Origin: a bacterium
Lineage (GTDB): Bacteria; SZUA-182; DTGQ01
Length of the DNA: 64,000 nt
Assembly: GCA_040755755.1 (NCBI GenBank)
Contig: JBFLZW010000050.1
Location: 1-64,000 of the forward strand
Direction: 5' to 3'
Below are positions 44,801-53,665 of this stretch, in pieces (the stretch's first letter is position 1; each line of letters starts with the position of its first letter). The position numbers and the translations under genes were made by a program. Under the pieces are notes generated by a model. That model was given only the letters and a program-made list of their open reading frames with translations. It was not told where the DNA came from and searched no databases.

Positions 44801-44967
44801 CCGTAGAGGGCCAGGGTCATGGCATCCAGAATAGTGGATTTCCCGGCACCCGTAGGGCCGAAGATCCCGAACAGGCCGCTGGCTCCAAGCCAGGCAAAAT
44901 CGATATCCTGGGGATCGCAGTCGCAGTAGCTGTGCAGGCCGCAAAATTCAAGCCGAAGCGGTTTCAT
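41803..44967 (-). CDS. sbcC: Exonuclease subunit SbcC (Rad50-like)
   Basis: SbcC is the SMC-like ATPase of the SbcCD nuclease, which cuts hairpins and processes DNA ends. At 1054 residues it is full length. Walker A FGPTGAGKSTILDAM begins at about 36, long Glu/Lys/Gln-rich coiled-coils follow, and the zinc-hook CPVCG lies near residue 537. The second coil leads to the signature LSGGETFLTALSLALALS and Walker B FFFLDEGFGTLD near the C-terminus. The ATG has GAAGGGAG upstream. It lies 85 bases after sbcD; that gap contains GACCACT repeats. Confidence 0.95.
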   Translation of the reverse strand: MKPLRLEFCGLHSYCDCDPQDIDFAWLGASGLFGIFGPTGAGKSTILDAMTLALYGNVERASKGTQGIIHQNSEKLWVRFEFELGNERYQVEQRYQRVKDDPHAVINKRSLLCRLNPDTGEYVPYAEKITEVKAAVEKLIGLSEEEFTRAVVLPQGKFDAFLSLKGKDKAAMLENIFNLSCYGQKIYEKASRTKEQAESRRRELEAEARGLGDCSLPVLEARREEQARLARLAQEHKQSLEKLRQEEEGQRRIKEWFEEKTKLEKEKKALEEQEEAMRQTRERTALAERAERCRRDLELLRDLQAAREKEALSLARQQKALEGQQGAHQKEKENYELISRRREENRPGLFERRQTLKSCLESHEQSKEKKKEQARQQAENTRISQELSRLSEDLAAGQQRWQTEQERLEKINREIEHNTVDPVRKHAIQTAYQHLCLLEEKEKVLANELGILNKNLGEHKQAEKQWLAAIQGHLKESLFWSRAGSLPDWQAGGVENLVEAERKGIQEALVHCDQEIDQVKLRSEGAHLALRLKEGTPCPVCGSRQHPAPALSEGLREEMARWEKEKKGWQEQQKKFSQFEVRIAKMAASLAGVSREIERQQKKVTMQQEESQRLSAELREQAPALSRDEIREQYQALAKQESTLALVQERQKKQTLFIEELRRKMEQARQKKAELEIRQSSLQSSLAGLAEGLADLERSIQAITQGRPIRSLIEENETAITSLEKRFQEAQERFQHSEKLVNKLHSDLDTCRGKLESLIENEERAKIALDERLRQEEFPSSEAAHEAMMERGDLARLQQEIRRYQEAVLLNRDRLASVADKLAGQSFDPAAYAVLLERCQTLHQQVETEDRNLAVVSGELEKLEKNHLRWQAIDQEMKALDRRIDQADELARLFRGRALVTFLSHEYLEYMCREASECLRFLTRERYTLRVDQDNNFFMIDSFNGAKERPVSTLSGGETFLTALSLALALSSQVQARGRSQHLGFFFLDEGFGTLDNEKLDLVMNTLERLQSQQDRIVGIISHVGELRERMPRYLEVFPARSDGTGSRIRQGGQ

Positions 44968-45005
44968 GGGCTGTCTCCCTTCGTATTAATGGCATTACCA
45001 TATCT

Positions 45006-45046
45006 CCACTGACCACTCATCACTGGCCACTGAATCACTGACCACT
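45006..45046 (-). repeat. GGTCAGTGG repeat between sbcD and sbcC
   Basis: On the plus strand four CACTG(A/G)CCAC-like units, one degenerate, are separated by short spacers; on the minus strand this is the GTGGTCAGTG type also seen at 7334-7355. It fills most of the sbcD-sbcC gap. Confidence 0.55.
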
Positions 45047-45052
45047 ATCATC

Positions 45053-46303
45053 CTAATCATCCATTTCCTCAAGGTCCTGGGTCAATTCCACGAAAAGGTC
45101 GAGCAGTTCCTTCGAGGGTTCGGCACTGGCATTTTTCTGCCGGTAGAAGGCCACGAATTTTTCGATCAGGGAAAGCTCGGCCAGCCGTCTGGCAGGCACT
45201 CCGGCATCTGCGGGCTGGCCGCCGTCTGTGGGCGGAGTTCTGCGTAAGGTGACAATGTGATTATGCCTGCTTCTCAACTCCTTCATTTCCATTGTGCCCA
45301 ATGGCTGAGGATGGATGATTTCCATGTCCACCCACTGGTTCCTGTTTTCCGGCTGACCGCACCAGGCTAAGGCCTCCTGGTAGGATTGAAAGGTTTTTCG
45401 CACCAGGGGAAGCCCGCATTTCAGCGGCACTTCAGTGATCCTGGCTGCCTGGCCCGGCTCGGCCTCCACCAGGATCACCCGTTTTTGCTGCCCTGCCTCG
45501 GAAAAACTGTAGGCCAGCGGAGAGCCGCTGTAGCAGACAGGATAGCCAGCTTCATGGAAAGATTGTGGCCGGTGCAGATGCCCCAGAGCCACGTACTGGA
45601 TATGAGAAGATGCGGGCAGGTCAGCAGGCTGGATGGCGTTCAGGCCGCCGATGGACAGCATACGCTCGGAATCGGATGGCATGCCCTGACCGTAGAAGAG
45701 GTGAGAGAGAATGATATTGACCGTATCTTCCCGGAACTGTCCGGCCATGATGCCGAGGACTTCCTGAATCTTCTGGCGGTAGGCAAGCACCGTCTTCCCA
45801 TCGTCACCGGCAAAGTGGAGGTGAAACAGCTCTCCCAGCCGGGCTTCCGAAGGGTAAGCCAGGGTGACCAGCGTGACCTGATGATCGCAGCCCGGTACCT
45901 GAAGGCGAACCCAGCCAGGACCGCTGGCCGTACGCTGCACCCCGTGCCGCGCTCCTCCCAGAGAAGCCGTATCCCGGGGAAAGCCGATCAGGGTGATACC
46001 ATGATGCCTGGCCAGGTATTCCGGAGCGGCAAGCCGCTCCGGATTGTCGTGGTTTCCGGCAATCACTACCACGGCGCGCCTGCCGTTGTCTGCCAGTTTC
46101 TCCAGAGCATAATAGAAAAGATCTTCGGCTTCAGCCGAAGGGTTGAAAACGTCGTAAACATCACCGGCGATCAGGACCAGATGCACATCGTGGTCCACCA
46201 CGATCTGATGCAGCTCATCGATAAATTCCTTCTGCTCCGGAATCCGGGAGCACCCTTCCAGTGTCTTGCCAAGATGCCAGTCAGAGGTGTGAATAATCCT
46301 CAT
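45053..46303 (-). CDS. sbcD: Exonuclease subunit SbcD (Mre11-like)
   Basis: SbcD is the Mn-dependent nuclease subunit of SbcCD. The 416-residue protein has all phosphoesterase motifs: HTSDWHLGKTLEG (5-17), LIAGDVYDVFNPS (about 44-56), VIAGNHDNPERLAAP (about 80-94), LSHLFYGQG and ALGHLHRPQ. A C-terminal capping and SbcC-binding region follows and contains a low-complexity stretch around residue 360. It is transcribed first, then sbcC. A near-consensus promoter is 260-300 bases upstream. Confidence 0.95.
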   Translation of the reverse strand: MRIIHTSDWHLGKTLEGCSRIPEQKEFIDELHQIVVDHDVHLVLIAGDVYDVFNPSAEAEDLFYYALEKLADNGRRAVVVIAGNHDNPERLAAPEYLARHHGITLIGFPRDTASLGGARHGVQRTASGPGWVRLQVPGCDHQVTLVTLAYPSEARLGELFHLHFAGDDGKTVLAYRQKIQEVLGIMAGQFREDTVNIILSHLFYGQGMPSDSERMLSIGGLNAIQPADLPASSHIQYVALGHLHRPQSFHEAGYPVCYSGSPLAYSFSEAGQQKRVILVEAEPGQAARITEVPLKCGLPLVRKTFQSYQEALAWCGQPENRNQWVDMEIIHPQPLGTMEMKELRSRHNHIVTLRRTPPTDGGQPADAGVPARRLAELSLIEKFVAFYRQKNASAEPSKELLDLFVELTQDLEEMDD

Positions 46304-46348
46304 CCTTAATTTCTCCTGCTTGTAAGATTGCAGTTGCGTGCGGTTGTT

Positions 46349-46365
46349 GTCGCTTGTGCAGCGAC
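46349..46365 (-). repeat. GTCGCT hairpin in the sbcD leader
   Basis: GTCGCT at 46349-46354 pairs with AGCGAC at 46360-46365 across a 5-base loop. It lies 46 bases upstream of the sbcD start inside the predicted leader RNA. Confidence 0.35.
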
Positions 46366-46572
46366 ATGCGGCAGCCGAACAAAAGAGAATAGCTTTCAGC
46401 AGCTTACAGCTTCAAAACCAGGTCGAAAGGATGCCGAAACGACACTTCCCCAGCAGGGGGAAAGTGCTCGTACAAGGTGATCAATGTGGTCAAAGTACTT
46501 AAAATATAAGATATTCTTAAGAAAATGACGAGAAAAAAGAATTACTTGGCATTCATTGATGTAACCCTATAG

Positions 46573-46601
46573 ATCATAGCCAAGCCGAGAATGGTTGTCA
46601 A
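46573..46601 (-). promoter_or_regulatory. Near-consensus promoter for sbcDC
   Basis: On the minus strand TTGACA (46601-46596), exactly 17 bases, then TATGAT (46578-46573). The start would be near 46566, giving a leader of about 260 bases to sbcD. The remainder of the 351-base gap (46304-46654) contains no supported gene. Confidence 0.7.
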
Positions 46602-46654
46602 GAGGGCTGATTGAAGGGCAGGTTTGTCCCTCTCGAAAATGAGATGCTTTTATC

Positions 46655-47740
46655 TCATTTTGTGCCTGCCAGGGCTGATTGTGCCCTGTGCAGATTCTCG
46701 CTGGCCCTGGAATAGAAGACCGGCCTGGCTGCAATCGCCTTCTCAAAATACTGGATCGCCTCCTGGTATTTCCCCTCGGCCATGTACAGGTATCCGATGT
46801 TGTTATAGGCGGCTGCCTCATCTCCCGCACCTTTTTTGAAAGCCTCCAGTGCATCTGCATATCTTCCCAGTTTCCCGAAGGCCAGTCCGAGATTATTGTA
46901 CGTCGCTTGATTTACCGGCCGTATTCTTGAGGCTCTGGATAAGATATCCGCTGCCTTTTCATAATCCTGAGCTGAATAGTAGGACATTCCCAAATTATTC
47001 AGCAGGGGGCCTGAACCGGGATTGATAGCTATGGCCTTCTGGTACTCACTGATAGCGGATTCATACTGCTTCTCCAGGTCATAAATCAGGCCCAGGGAAG
47101 CATGGGCCCGCCACGATTGCGGATTAAGACTTACCGCCTCGGAGAAGTTATCTTTCGCTTCATCCAGTTCTCCTCTGGCCAGAAACACGCGCCCTTTACC
47201 CTCATAGGCCAGGGCATTCCGGGGATCGGTTTTCAGAATCTCTTCAAAGGCTGTCAGCGCTTCTTCGGTCAGTCCCTTCCGTAAACAGAGGATCCCCAAC
47301 TTGTAATGAACATTGGCCTGATGAGGATACAGGTGAAGGGCCTTGTCATATTGCAGAAGAGCCAGGCCTATTTTACCCTGCCTGATATACTGATCGCCAA
47401 GCTTCTCATATCCCTCCACGGCTTGGACGGCAGTAGTGGAAAACCGGCTCGTTCTTTTTTTCTCCGGGGTGGGGGGAGGAGACCATCGCGTTCTCTTGTG
47501 CGCAATGGGAAACCAGCTCTTTCCCTCCTCCCCGGCAGTTGCTGAAGCCCTTTGTTTTTGCAGTGTCTGCAACCTCGTGTATTCAAGCTCACGAAATCTG
47601 TTCTTCTTATTCCCCCACCTGGCGCAGCCAACCACGCCAGCGATAACAGCCGCCCCCAGAAGAGTGTACATAAGAGTACAAAAGCATGAAATGGATAACT
47701 GTATGGTCAGGCTTAATTTGCTGCGGTCAAGCGTATTCAC
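46655..47740 (-). CDS. TPR protein of the Tad locus (TadD-like)
   Basis: A 361-residue protein anchored by an N-terminal hydrophobic segment (about 14-38) that ends GVVGCARWG, possibly a lipobox. After a basic linker (about 50-100) come eight or so tetratricopeptide repeats, such as VHYKLGILCLRKGLTEEAL, AHASLGLIYDLEKQYESAI and TYNNLGLAFGKLGRYADAL. It is the last gene of the tad operon direction and lies 63 bases after tadC. TadD-type TPR lipoproteins are required for secretin assembly in known systems, which fits; the family match itself rests on context. Confidence 0.8.
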   Translation of the reverse strand: MNTLDRSKLSLTIQLSISCFCTLMYTLLGAAVIAGVVGCARWGNKKNRFRELEYTRLQTLQKQRASATAGEEGKSWFPIAHKRTRWSPPPTPEKKRTSRFSTTAVQAVEGYEKLGDQYIRQGKIGLALLQYDKALHLYPHQANVHYKLGILCLRKGLTEEALTAFEEILKTDPRNALAYEGKGRVFLARGELDEAKDNFSEAVSLNPQSWRAHASLGLIYDLEKQYESAISEYQKAIAINPGSGPLLNNLGMSYYSAQDYEKAADILSRASRIRPVNQATYNNLGLAFGKLGRYADALEAFKKGAGDEAAAYNNIGYLYMAEGKYQEAIQYFEKAIAARPVFYSRASENLHRAQSALAGTK

Positions 47741-47803
47741 GGAATAACGTTTTCTCCTTCAATTAGTTGTGTGATTTAGTTGTATGATTTTGGGTGATAA
47801 TGT

Positions 47804-48781
47804 TCATCTGCGCAACAACTGGGGCAGTTTATCGATTATTTTAATAACCGGCGGTCCCAGGATAACGATCAAAAGGGAAGGGAAAATGAAAAAAATAAGA
47901 GGAAACAGGATCTTGACCGGTAATTTGCCAGCCATCTCTTCCGCTCTTTGCTGTCTTTTGACCCGCATGGCATCTGAATGGATCCTCAGTGCCTGGGCTA
48001 TACTGGTGCCAAACCGTTCTGCCTGGATCAATAAGGTTACCAGGCTCTTTACATCTTCGAGGTCGGTTCTGAAGGCCAGGCTTCTCAGGGCATCGATACG
48101 CGATTTTCCAGCCCTCAGTTCCAGATTGAGTACCTGAAGCTCATCGCTGATTTCCTGATTGACCAGCCTCATTTCCTCGGCAACCCGGTTAATGGCGGCA
48201 TCCAATCCCATCCCTGCCTCAACGCAGACAACTAAAAGGTCCAGTGAGTCCGGAAAGCCTTCGCATATCTTCTCTTTTCTCCGGTCAGTATGTGCCCGGA
48301 GCCAGATATGAGGCAGATAAAAGCCTGCCACGGCCATCAGGAGCAGGATAAATGCCAGGAATTTGTGCTCGACAGGCCTGGGGAGAATGAGCTGAACAAA
48401 CAGACAGGCGGATGGCAGCAGAATAGCGAAAAAACCCTTGGCACCGAAGAAGATAATAGCTGCATTTCTGCTCCGGTAGCCAGCCCGGAGGAGATTTTTC
48501 TGCATGCTGGATAACTCCCCCTCGCTCTTTGGCTTCACGAAATTTCCCAGCCTGCTCATGATCCTGACCAGGTATTGTTTAATCCAGGTGAAAACAGCAT
48601 TTGGCCCTCTTACGAGGGTGAGCTCCCTGGTACGCTGCCTGATGCCATCCTGTTTAATTTTTTCCACAAGACTGCGCCGCTCCCGGCAATACCTGACGTA
48701 AGAGAAAACCAGAGCAAGGGTCAGCATAACGGTGATAAAAATTGATGCAGGAAGTAATAACATCATGAAATCATTAACCAT
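47804..48781 (-). CDS. tadC: Tad pilus inner-membrane protein TadC
   Basis: A 325-residue type II secretion F-domain protein. It has an N-terminal helix (about 8-28), a cluster of two helices around 100-150, the conserved cytoplasmic core FPDSLDLLVVCVEAGMGLDAAINRVAEEM (in two parts around 178-205), and two C-terminal helices (about 285-315). It pairs with TadB as the platform for the TadA ATPase. A 4-base gap follows tadB. Confidence 0.92.
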   Translation of the reverse strand: MVNDFMMLLLPASIFITVMLTLALVFSYVRYCRERRSLVEKIKQDGIRQRTRELTLVRGPNAVFTWIKQYLVRIMSRLGNFVKPKSEGELSSMQKNLLRAGYRSRNAAIIFFGAKGFFAILLPSACLFVQLILPRPVEHKFLAFILLLMAVAGFYLPHIWLRAHTDRRKEKICEGFPDSLDLLVVCVEAGMGLDAAINRVAEEMRLVNQEISDELQVLNLELRAGKSRIDALRSLAFRTDLEDVKSLVTLLIQAERFGTSIAQALRIHSDAMRVKRQQRAEEMAGKLPVKILFPLIFFIFPSLLIVILGPPVIKIIDKLPQLLRR

Positions 48782-48785
48782 ATGA

Positions 48786-49757
48786 CTAAACCTTTATCCT
48801 GATCATCTTCCTCATAACCAGAATTCCCATCCCCATCATGACCAGAGCGCCGAGAGCCAGCTTCACGCCTCGAGGGTCGGTCAGCAGGATTCGGGAATAC
48901 TCCGGATTTATCAAGGACATTAAACCGAACAAGCAAAAGGGAAGGGCGACCAGGATAACCGCCGAGATTCTTCCCTCCGCAGACAGTGCCTGGATATGGC
49001 CGCGCAGCTTGAACCTTTCCCGGATGAGACGGCTGATATTCTCCAGGATTTCGGCCAGGCTCCCGCCGCTCTGCCTCTGGATGATGACGGAAATAGCAAA
49101 AAACTTAATATCAGGGCAACTGACACGCTCGGTAAGTCCCTTCAAAGCTTCAGGAAATCCAACTCCAAGGTTGATCTGGGCCAGCATTTTTTCAAATTCA
49201 CTCCCTATGGGATCATCAAACTCCTGGGCTACCATCTGGAGCCCTGTGGGGAAAGCCTGCCCTGCTTTCAGGGCCCGGGCAATCAAATTGAGGGCATCGG
49301 GCAGTTGTTCCTCAAACTTGCGCATTCTGCGGTTTCTCTTCAGGGTGAGGAAAAAAAAAGGTAGCATAGCTGCCAGGGCACCTGCGGGCAATCCGATTTT
49401 AAAGTTATTACCCAACCAGCCAGCAATCAGGGATCCGGCCAGGGCCAGGACAAGGCTGCACAGGACATAAACTCCGAGAGGCTGATGAGTATTGGATTGC
49501 TGCAAGAGCTGATCGAACCAGCGTATGATCGGAGCTCTGACGTTTGACAGCATCCTGTTGAGCCACGGGATACCACTCAGCTCCTTCTTGCGTCTGATAA
49601 CCATAGGCGCATTCTTTGAAGCCGTGGCAGCGGTTCCCTGCAGTTCCCTCCGGACTCTTCTTGCCTCCGGGTTCCATAATGCTCTGAAAACCTGGAAAAT
49701 CAGTATCGTAAAGAGCAGGATAGTGATAAAGAGAAGAACTGTGCCGAAAATTTCCAT
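48786..49757 (-). CDS. tadB: Tad pilus inner-membrane protein TadB
   Basis: A 323-residue type II secretion F-domain protein with N-terminal helix (about 4-26), two helices at about 95-150, and the core LPDALNLIARALKAGQAFPTGLQ, then GGSLAEILENISRLIRERF and two C-terminal helices. It is directly followed by tadC, so the two platform subunits are made together. It starts 20 bases after the tadA stop. Confidence 0.92.
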   Translation of the reverse strand: MEIFGTVLLFITILLFTILIFQVFRALWNPEARRVRRELQGTAATASKNAPMVIRRKKELSGIPWLNRMLSNVRAPIIRWFDQLLQQSNTHQPLGVYVLCSLVLALAGSLIAGWLGNNFKIGLPAGALAAMLPFFFLTLKRNRRMRKFEEQLPDALNLIARALKAGQAFPTGLQMVAQEFDDPIGSEFEKMLAQINLGVGFPEALKGLTERVSCPDIKFFAISVIIQRQSGGSLAEILENISRLIRERFKLRGHIQALSAEGRISAVILVALPFCLFGLMSLINPEYSRILLTDPRGVKLALGALVMMGMGILVMRKMIRIKV

Positions 49758-49777
49758 CGCTGCTATTTTTCCTTTCC

Positions 49778-51100
49778 TTAAATCTCCAATACCTTTGGAG
49801 TACTGAAATGTTCATACGAAAAGGGGATACTTCGCGCCTTAAACCTGTCCACAAACTTTGGTAAGACACCTGTCATTCTGAATCGCCCTTTTACCTTGCC
49901 ATTATTATCCACACCAGTTTGTTCGAAGGAGAAGATTTCCTGTCTGGAGATAATATTTCCCTCCATGCCGGTAATTTCCTGAAGGCTTACCACCTTTCTG
50001 CTCCCGTCAACCAAACGTGCAGTTTGGATAATGACATTTAAGGCAGAGCTGATATATCTCCTGACCGCCTCATGGGGGATGGTAAGGCCGGACATGGACA
50101 CCAGTGTCTCTACCCTGATCAGAGCATCGAATGGCGTGTTGGCATGGATAGTGGTCAAGGATCCATCATGACCGGTGTTCATAGCCTGAAGCATGTCCAG
50201 CACTTCAGCTCCCCTGACCTCACCAACGATAATGCGTTCAGGCCGCATTCTGAGACTGTTTCTTACCAGCTCCCGCGTACTGATCTCACCCTTCCCCTCG
50301 ATGTTGGCAGGACGTGTTTCCATACGGACCACATGTTCCTGTTTCAGTTGCAGCTCTGCCGCATCTTCGATCGTGATAATCCTCTCGTCCGCCGGAATAA
50401 ACCGGGAAAGTACATTCAGGAGTGTGGTCTTCCCGCTCCCTGTCCCCCCGGAAATCAGAACATTCAATCTCGCTTTCACAATCCCTTGCAGAAGTTCTCC
50501 GATTTCCGGAGTCAGGGTCCTGAACTTGATCAAATCTTCCAGCTCAAGCGGATCAACGGCAAACCGCCTGATAGAGAGCAATGGGCCATCTACGGCAATG
50601 GGCGGTATAACGGCATTGACTCTGGAGCCGTCAGGCAATCTGGCATCCACCATCGGACAGAATTCATCGATCCGGCGGCCGACAGAGGAGACAATCCTGT
50701 CGATGACTTTCCTCAGATGATCATCATCCCTGAACCGGACATCGGTATGATGGAGTTTTCCGCTCTTCTCCACATATACCTGCCGGTATCCATTAACCAT
50801 GATGTCTGAGATTCCAGAATCACGCATGAAGGGTTCTATTGGCCCAAGCCCGGTGACCTCATCCTGAATCTCCTGATAAAACTGCTCCCTCTCCCCGGGA
50901 TTCAGGGGCATGCTGAACTGGTCCTCTGATAGTATTTCCTCGGTTAACTCCCGGATTTGCCGTTTTAAAGTAGTTTGGTCGAGCGAGTCAATCAGTGACA
51001 GATCCAAGACCTCGATCAGACGGTCATGAACTTTAGCTTTCATGTCGATGTATTCATTTGTTCTTGAAAAGGCGAACGATCTTTCGTTACCCAGGGCCAT
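49778..51100 (-). CDS. tadA: Tad pilus ATPase TadA/CpaF
   Basis: The secretion ATPase that drives Flp pilus assembly. The 440-residue protein has an N-terminal helical domain (about 15-100). The CpaF-type core includes DARLPDGSRVNAVIPP, Walker A ISGGTGSGKTTLLNVLS (about 217-233), the TIEDAAELQL Asp box, Walker B RMRPERIIVGEVRGAE and the His box NTGHDGSLTTIHANTP. All are intact. It lies 17 bases after the CpaE/TadZ gene. Confidence 0.95.
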   Translation of the reverse strand: MALGNERSFAFSRTNEYIDMKAKVHDRLIEVLDLSLIDSLDQTTLKRQIRELTEEILSEDQFSMPLNPGEREQFYQEIQDEVTGLGPIEPFMRDSGISDIMVNGYRQVYVEKSGKLHHTDVRFRDDDHLRKVIDRIVSSVGRRIDEFCPMVDARLPDGSRVNAVIPPIAVDGPLLSIRRFAVDPLELEDLIKFRTLTPEIGELLQGIVKARLNVLISGGTGSGKTTLLNVLSRFIPADERIITIEDAAELQLKQEHVVRMETRPANIEGKGEISTRELVRNSLRMRPERIIVGEVRGAEVLDMLQAMNTGHDGSLTTIHANTPFDALIRVETLVSMSGLTIPHEAVRRYISSALNVIIQTARLVDGSRKVVSLQEITGMEGNIISRQEIFSFEQTGVDNNGKVKGRFRMTGVLPKFVDRFKARSIPFSYEHFSTPKVLEI

Positions 51101-51117
51101 GTATTCTCCTTAATCTT

Positions 51118-52374
51118 CTAATTTCCACCGGATGTTGGTGTACGGGAAAAGATAGGGGCACCGCCGCTGACTTTTGTCAGCCATTTTGGCAGCTTGAAAC
51201 CGGTCAGGCCCTCTTTCCCTTCACCTTCGTCCCTGCCGGAAAGCAGGTCAGACAGTTCTTTGAATTTCCGTGATATCTCAGCGCCGGAGTCCAGAGCGGA
51301 AAGAGGCTTTCCCTGATTTATGGCGCTCATGGTCAGTTGGTAATTATTGGGAATACTCCACAAAAACTTTTTCTTGATACTTGCCTCCGCCTCTTTCAAT
51401 GAGACCGTGGAGTTTTTCTGGAGCCGGTTCACCAGTATCTGGACGTTCTTTTCAGCAGGAAAACCGAGGTCACGAAAGGTCGATAGGATTCTTTTAACAT
51501 TAATGAGAGAGGGAAGGCTGAGCGAAGTGACCATGAGGACCGTATCCGCCAGCCGGAGAGTCCCTCTGGCCATTCCCTCAAGGGATTGCCCGCTGTCTAC
51601 GATAACAAAATCGAACATCTTGCGGATCTGCTCAAGGATGGTCCCCATGATCTCATCAGGAGTCGCTTTCTCTTCTTCATGCAGTTTGGGCGGCGGTACC
51701 AGAGGCAGTCTGGAGGGAGATGGCAGCACATAGACTCCTGAAGAGTGCCGAAAAAATATACTGGTCAGATAGGCAGTATCCAGCCGGGAAATATTCCTGA
51801 CAGCCTCTGCCCAATCATAGGCAGGCTTGATACCCAGAAAAAGCGATACATCTCCGAAAGGAGGGCTCATATCGAGAAGAGCCACTGACTGAGAGCCTCC
51901 TGATTCAGCCAGGCTGACAGCAAGGTTTACCGCCACCGTAGTTGTCCCCACTCCGCCTTTGCTTCCCAGGATATTGATTATTTTCTCTTTCTTCGGTTGA
52001 GCCTTGCCCTGCTCCTTGCGCTCCCTGAATCGCTCCCTGAATTGATTAAGAGCACTTTGGACCTCTTCTTTTCGAAATGGCTGCGGGAAAAACTCCCTCA
52101 CTCCGGTCCGCAGGGCTTTCAGCAGGGTTTCAGGATTGGTGTCCTGCGAGGTCAGGAAAACCTCTCCGACTATGCCCAAAGATTGAAGATCATTCATGAT
52201 CCTGAATTCCTCCGATGGATCATCTCCCATTTCCATGATCAGAAGGTCGCACGGCTCGGAGCTTTCAACTCTCTGGAGATAAAATCCTTCCACCGAAGAG
52301 ATGATTTCTTCCAATTCCTCCCGTATCTTCTGCGTCTTGCTTTTGATTCTCACTGAAATGCTGTTTTCAGGCAT
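51118..52374 (-). CDS. tadZ: Tad pilus protein TadZ/CpaE
   Basis: A MinD/ParA-like localisation protein of 418 residues. The N-terminal receiver-like domain (about 1-125) has no canonical phospho-aspartate context. It is followed by the ATPase domain with the deviant Walker A GSKGGVGTTTVAVNLA (about 139-154) and the switch ALLDMSPPFGDVSLFLG. The later VDSGQSLEGMARGTLRLAD replaces the usual Walker B. TadZ positions the pilus machine at the pole in known systems. The start is ATG 52374. Confidence 0.92.
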   Translation of the reverse strand: MPENSISVRIKSKTQKIREELEEIISSVEGFYLQRVESSEPCDLLIMEMGDDPSEEFRIMNDLQSLGIVGEVFLTSQDTNPETLLKALRTGVREFFPQPFRKEEVQSALNQFRERFRERKEQGKAQPKKEKIINILGSKGGVGTTTVAVNLAVSLAESGGSQSVALLDMSPPFGDVSLFLGIKPAYDWAEAVRNISRLDTAYLTSIFFRHSSGVYVLPSPSRLPLVPPPKLHEEEKATPDEIMGTILEQIRKMFDFVIVDSGQSLEGMARGTLRLADTVLMVTSLSLPSLINVKRILSTFRDLGFPAEKNVQILVNRLQKNSTVSLKEAEASIKKKFLWSIPNNYQLTMSAINQGKPLSALDSGAEISRKFKELSDLLSGRDEGEGKEGLTGFKLPKWLTKVSGGAPIFSRTPTSGGN

Positions 52375-52513
52375 GATGCAATTTCAACTCCCAGTTGTTA
52401 AGGTTTCTGCTTACCAAAGGATCTCGGTGCCTCTCTCGTGGTCTTGTGTTTTTTTTCGTTCTCGAATGGATATAGACTCTTTCTTATGGAACAGCCTCTC
52501 CGGAGGTTTTCTC

Positions 52514-53665
52514 TCACTCGACCAGCCCGGCAAAGTTGCTCCTAATGGCTCTCGGCGTAGCACTAAATCGAGCACGTATTCCATATTCTGTTCCCGCTTG
52601 TCCACTATAGTTTATAATCTCGGTCAAGGTAATTAAGGTAAATCCTGCAATTTTCTTTCCCCCCACGGGTGGATTTTCTCCTGCGGCAGGCTCATCCTCA
52701 TAAATCACAGCTTTCATTGTCCAGGTCTCCGGATCGTTATCAGCATCGTCTTCCCCATCGTTTCTTCCCTTCATATCATCGAAAAACTTTTTCATCGGGA
52801 AAAAATTAGAAGCACCATGAATCTCCTCCACGTTTACAAAATTGCATGTATCGTTTACCTTTACCTCCGGACTGGTAAATTCTCCACTGAGTACAGCCTC
52901 CATAAGCCATTTAAAGTTATGGAAACTGGGGGTCATATCGTAGGTATGCCATCCGATAAACCAGTTATGGTAATCGCCCTGACTTTCATCAAAGTAAGGG
53001 GAAAGCCATATCTCTTTACCATTGTAACTCGGGTCATCAATAATGCGTTCGGATACTCCGACCGTTAACGAGAGGCTCCCCGGACTCATTGTATGCTGAA
53101 AAATCAGGGAAGACGTGGCGTAAGCAATGGCAGGGGCAGCTTTCATACTGAAAAACCTGGCAAAAAAGGTAGCTACCGGGCTATTGCCAGGGGTACTGCC
53201 GTCTTTGCGGACTATTACTCTTACTGCATCCGGTTGATTCAAAGTTTCCTTAAATCGTTGCTTCGGGTCCGGCTCCTTCCAATCCCAGATGCCGATTTTT
53301 ATATCGCTGTCAGCAATGGTGATGGCTTCCCCTGCTGCACTGTTCAGCCCTGCTACATACCGAACAGCTTCTCTGATATCCGCCTGATCTTCTGCCTCAC
53401 AAATATACCCCTGCTGCTCCCAGGGTTTCATATCTTTATAAATGTCTCCCAGAATTCCGGCACCGCGCAGTACTGTGGCATCTGCTATAGTCTGAAGCTC
53501 GTTTCTGACGATACTTAGAATGGGCCCATCGATCACCAGGGCAGCAATGCCTGTCAGGATCCCTGCGCCTAAAAGTATAACTACGATAATGCCTATTACG
53601 CCCCTTTCTTCCTTCATTTCTGGAATACCTGGAAACCGTCTTTTTACTCTATCCATCTTGTTCAT
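52514..53665 (-). CDS. Tad-domain (TadG-like) protein
   Basis: A 384-residue protein. After a basic leader it has EERGVIGIIVVILLGAGIL and GIAALVIDGPILSIVRNELQTIADATVLRGAG, the Pfam Tad/TadG N-terminal signature of one membrane helix followed by a short helix. The rest is a large periplasmic domain without recognised motifs. I choose ATG 53665, preceded by GGGGGAAG; the open frame continues 16 codons upstream without a site. In other loci TadG-like proteins are minor pseudopilin-like components. Confidence 0.82.
   Translation of the reverse strand: MNKMDRVKRRFPGIPEMKEERGVIGIIVVILLGAGILTGIAALVIDGPILSIVRNELQTIADATVLRGAGILGDIYKDMKPWEQQGYICEAEDQADIREAVRYVAGLNSAAGEAITIADSDIKIGIWDWKEPDPKQRFKETLNQPDAVRVIVRKDGSTPGNSPVATFFARFFSMKAAPAIAYATSSLIFQHTMSPGSLSLTVGVSERIIDDPSYNGKEIWLSPYFDESQGDYHNWFIGWHTYDMTPSFHNFKWLMEAVLSGEFTSPEVKVNDTCNFVNVEEIHGASNFFPMKKFFDDMKGRNDGEDDADNDPETWTMKAVIYEDEPAAGENPPVGGKKIAGFTLITLTEIINYSGQAGTEYGIRARFSATPRAIRSNFAGLVE

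Noticed and set aside
43549-45012. 487-codon open frame on the plus strand
   Set aside because: It is entirely antisense to sbcC, whose motifs (Walker A, zinc hook, Walker B) are intact; the apparent protein is Leu/Phe/Pro-rich as expected of the complement of Glu/Lys/Gln coiled-coil codons.
45386-46309. 307-codon open frame on the plus strand
   Set aside because: Antisense to sbcD, which has all nuclease motifs.
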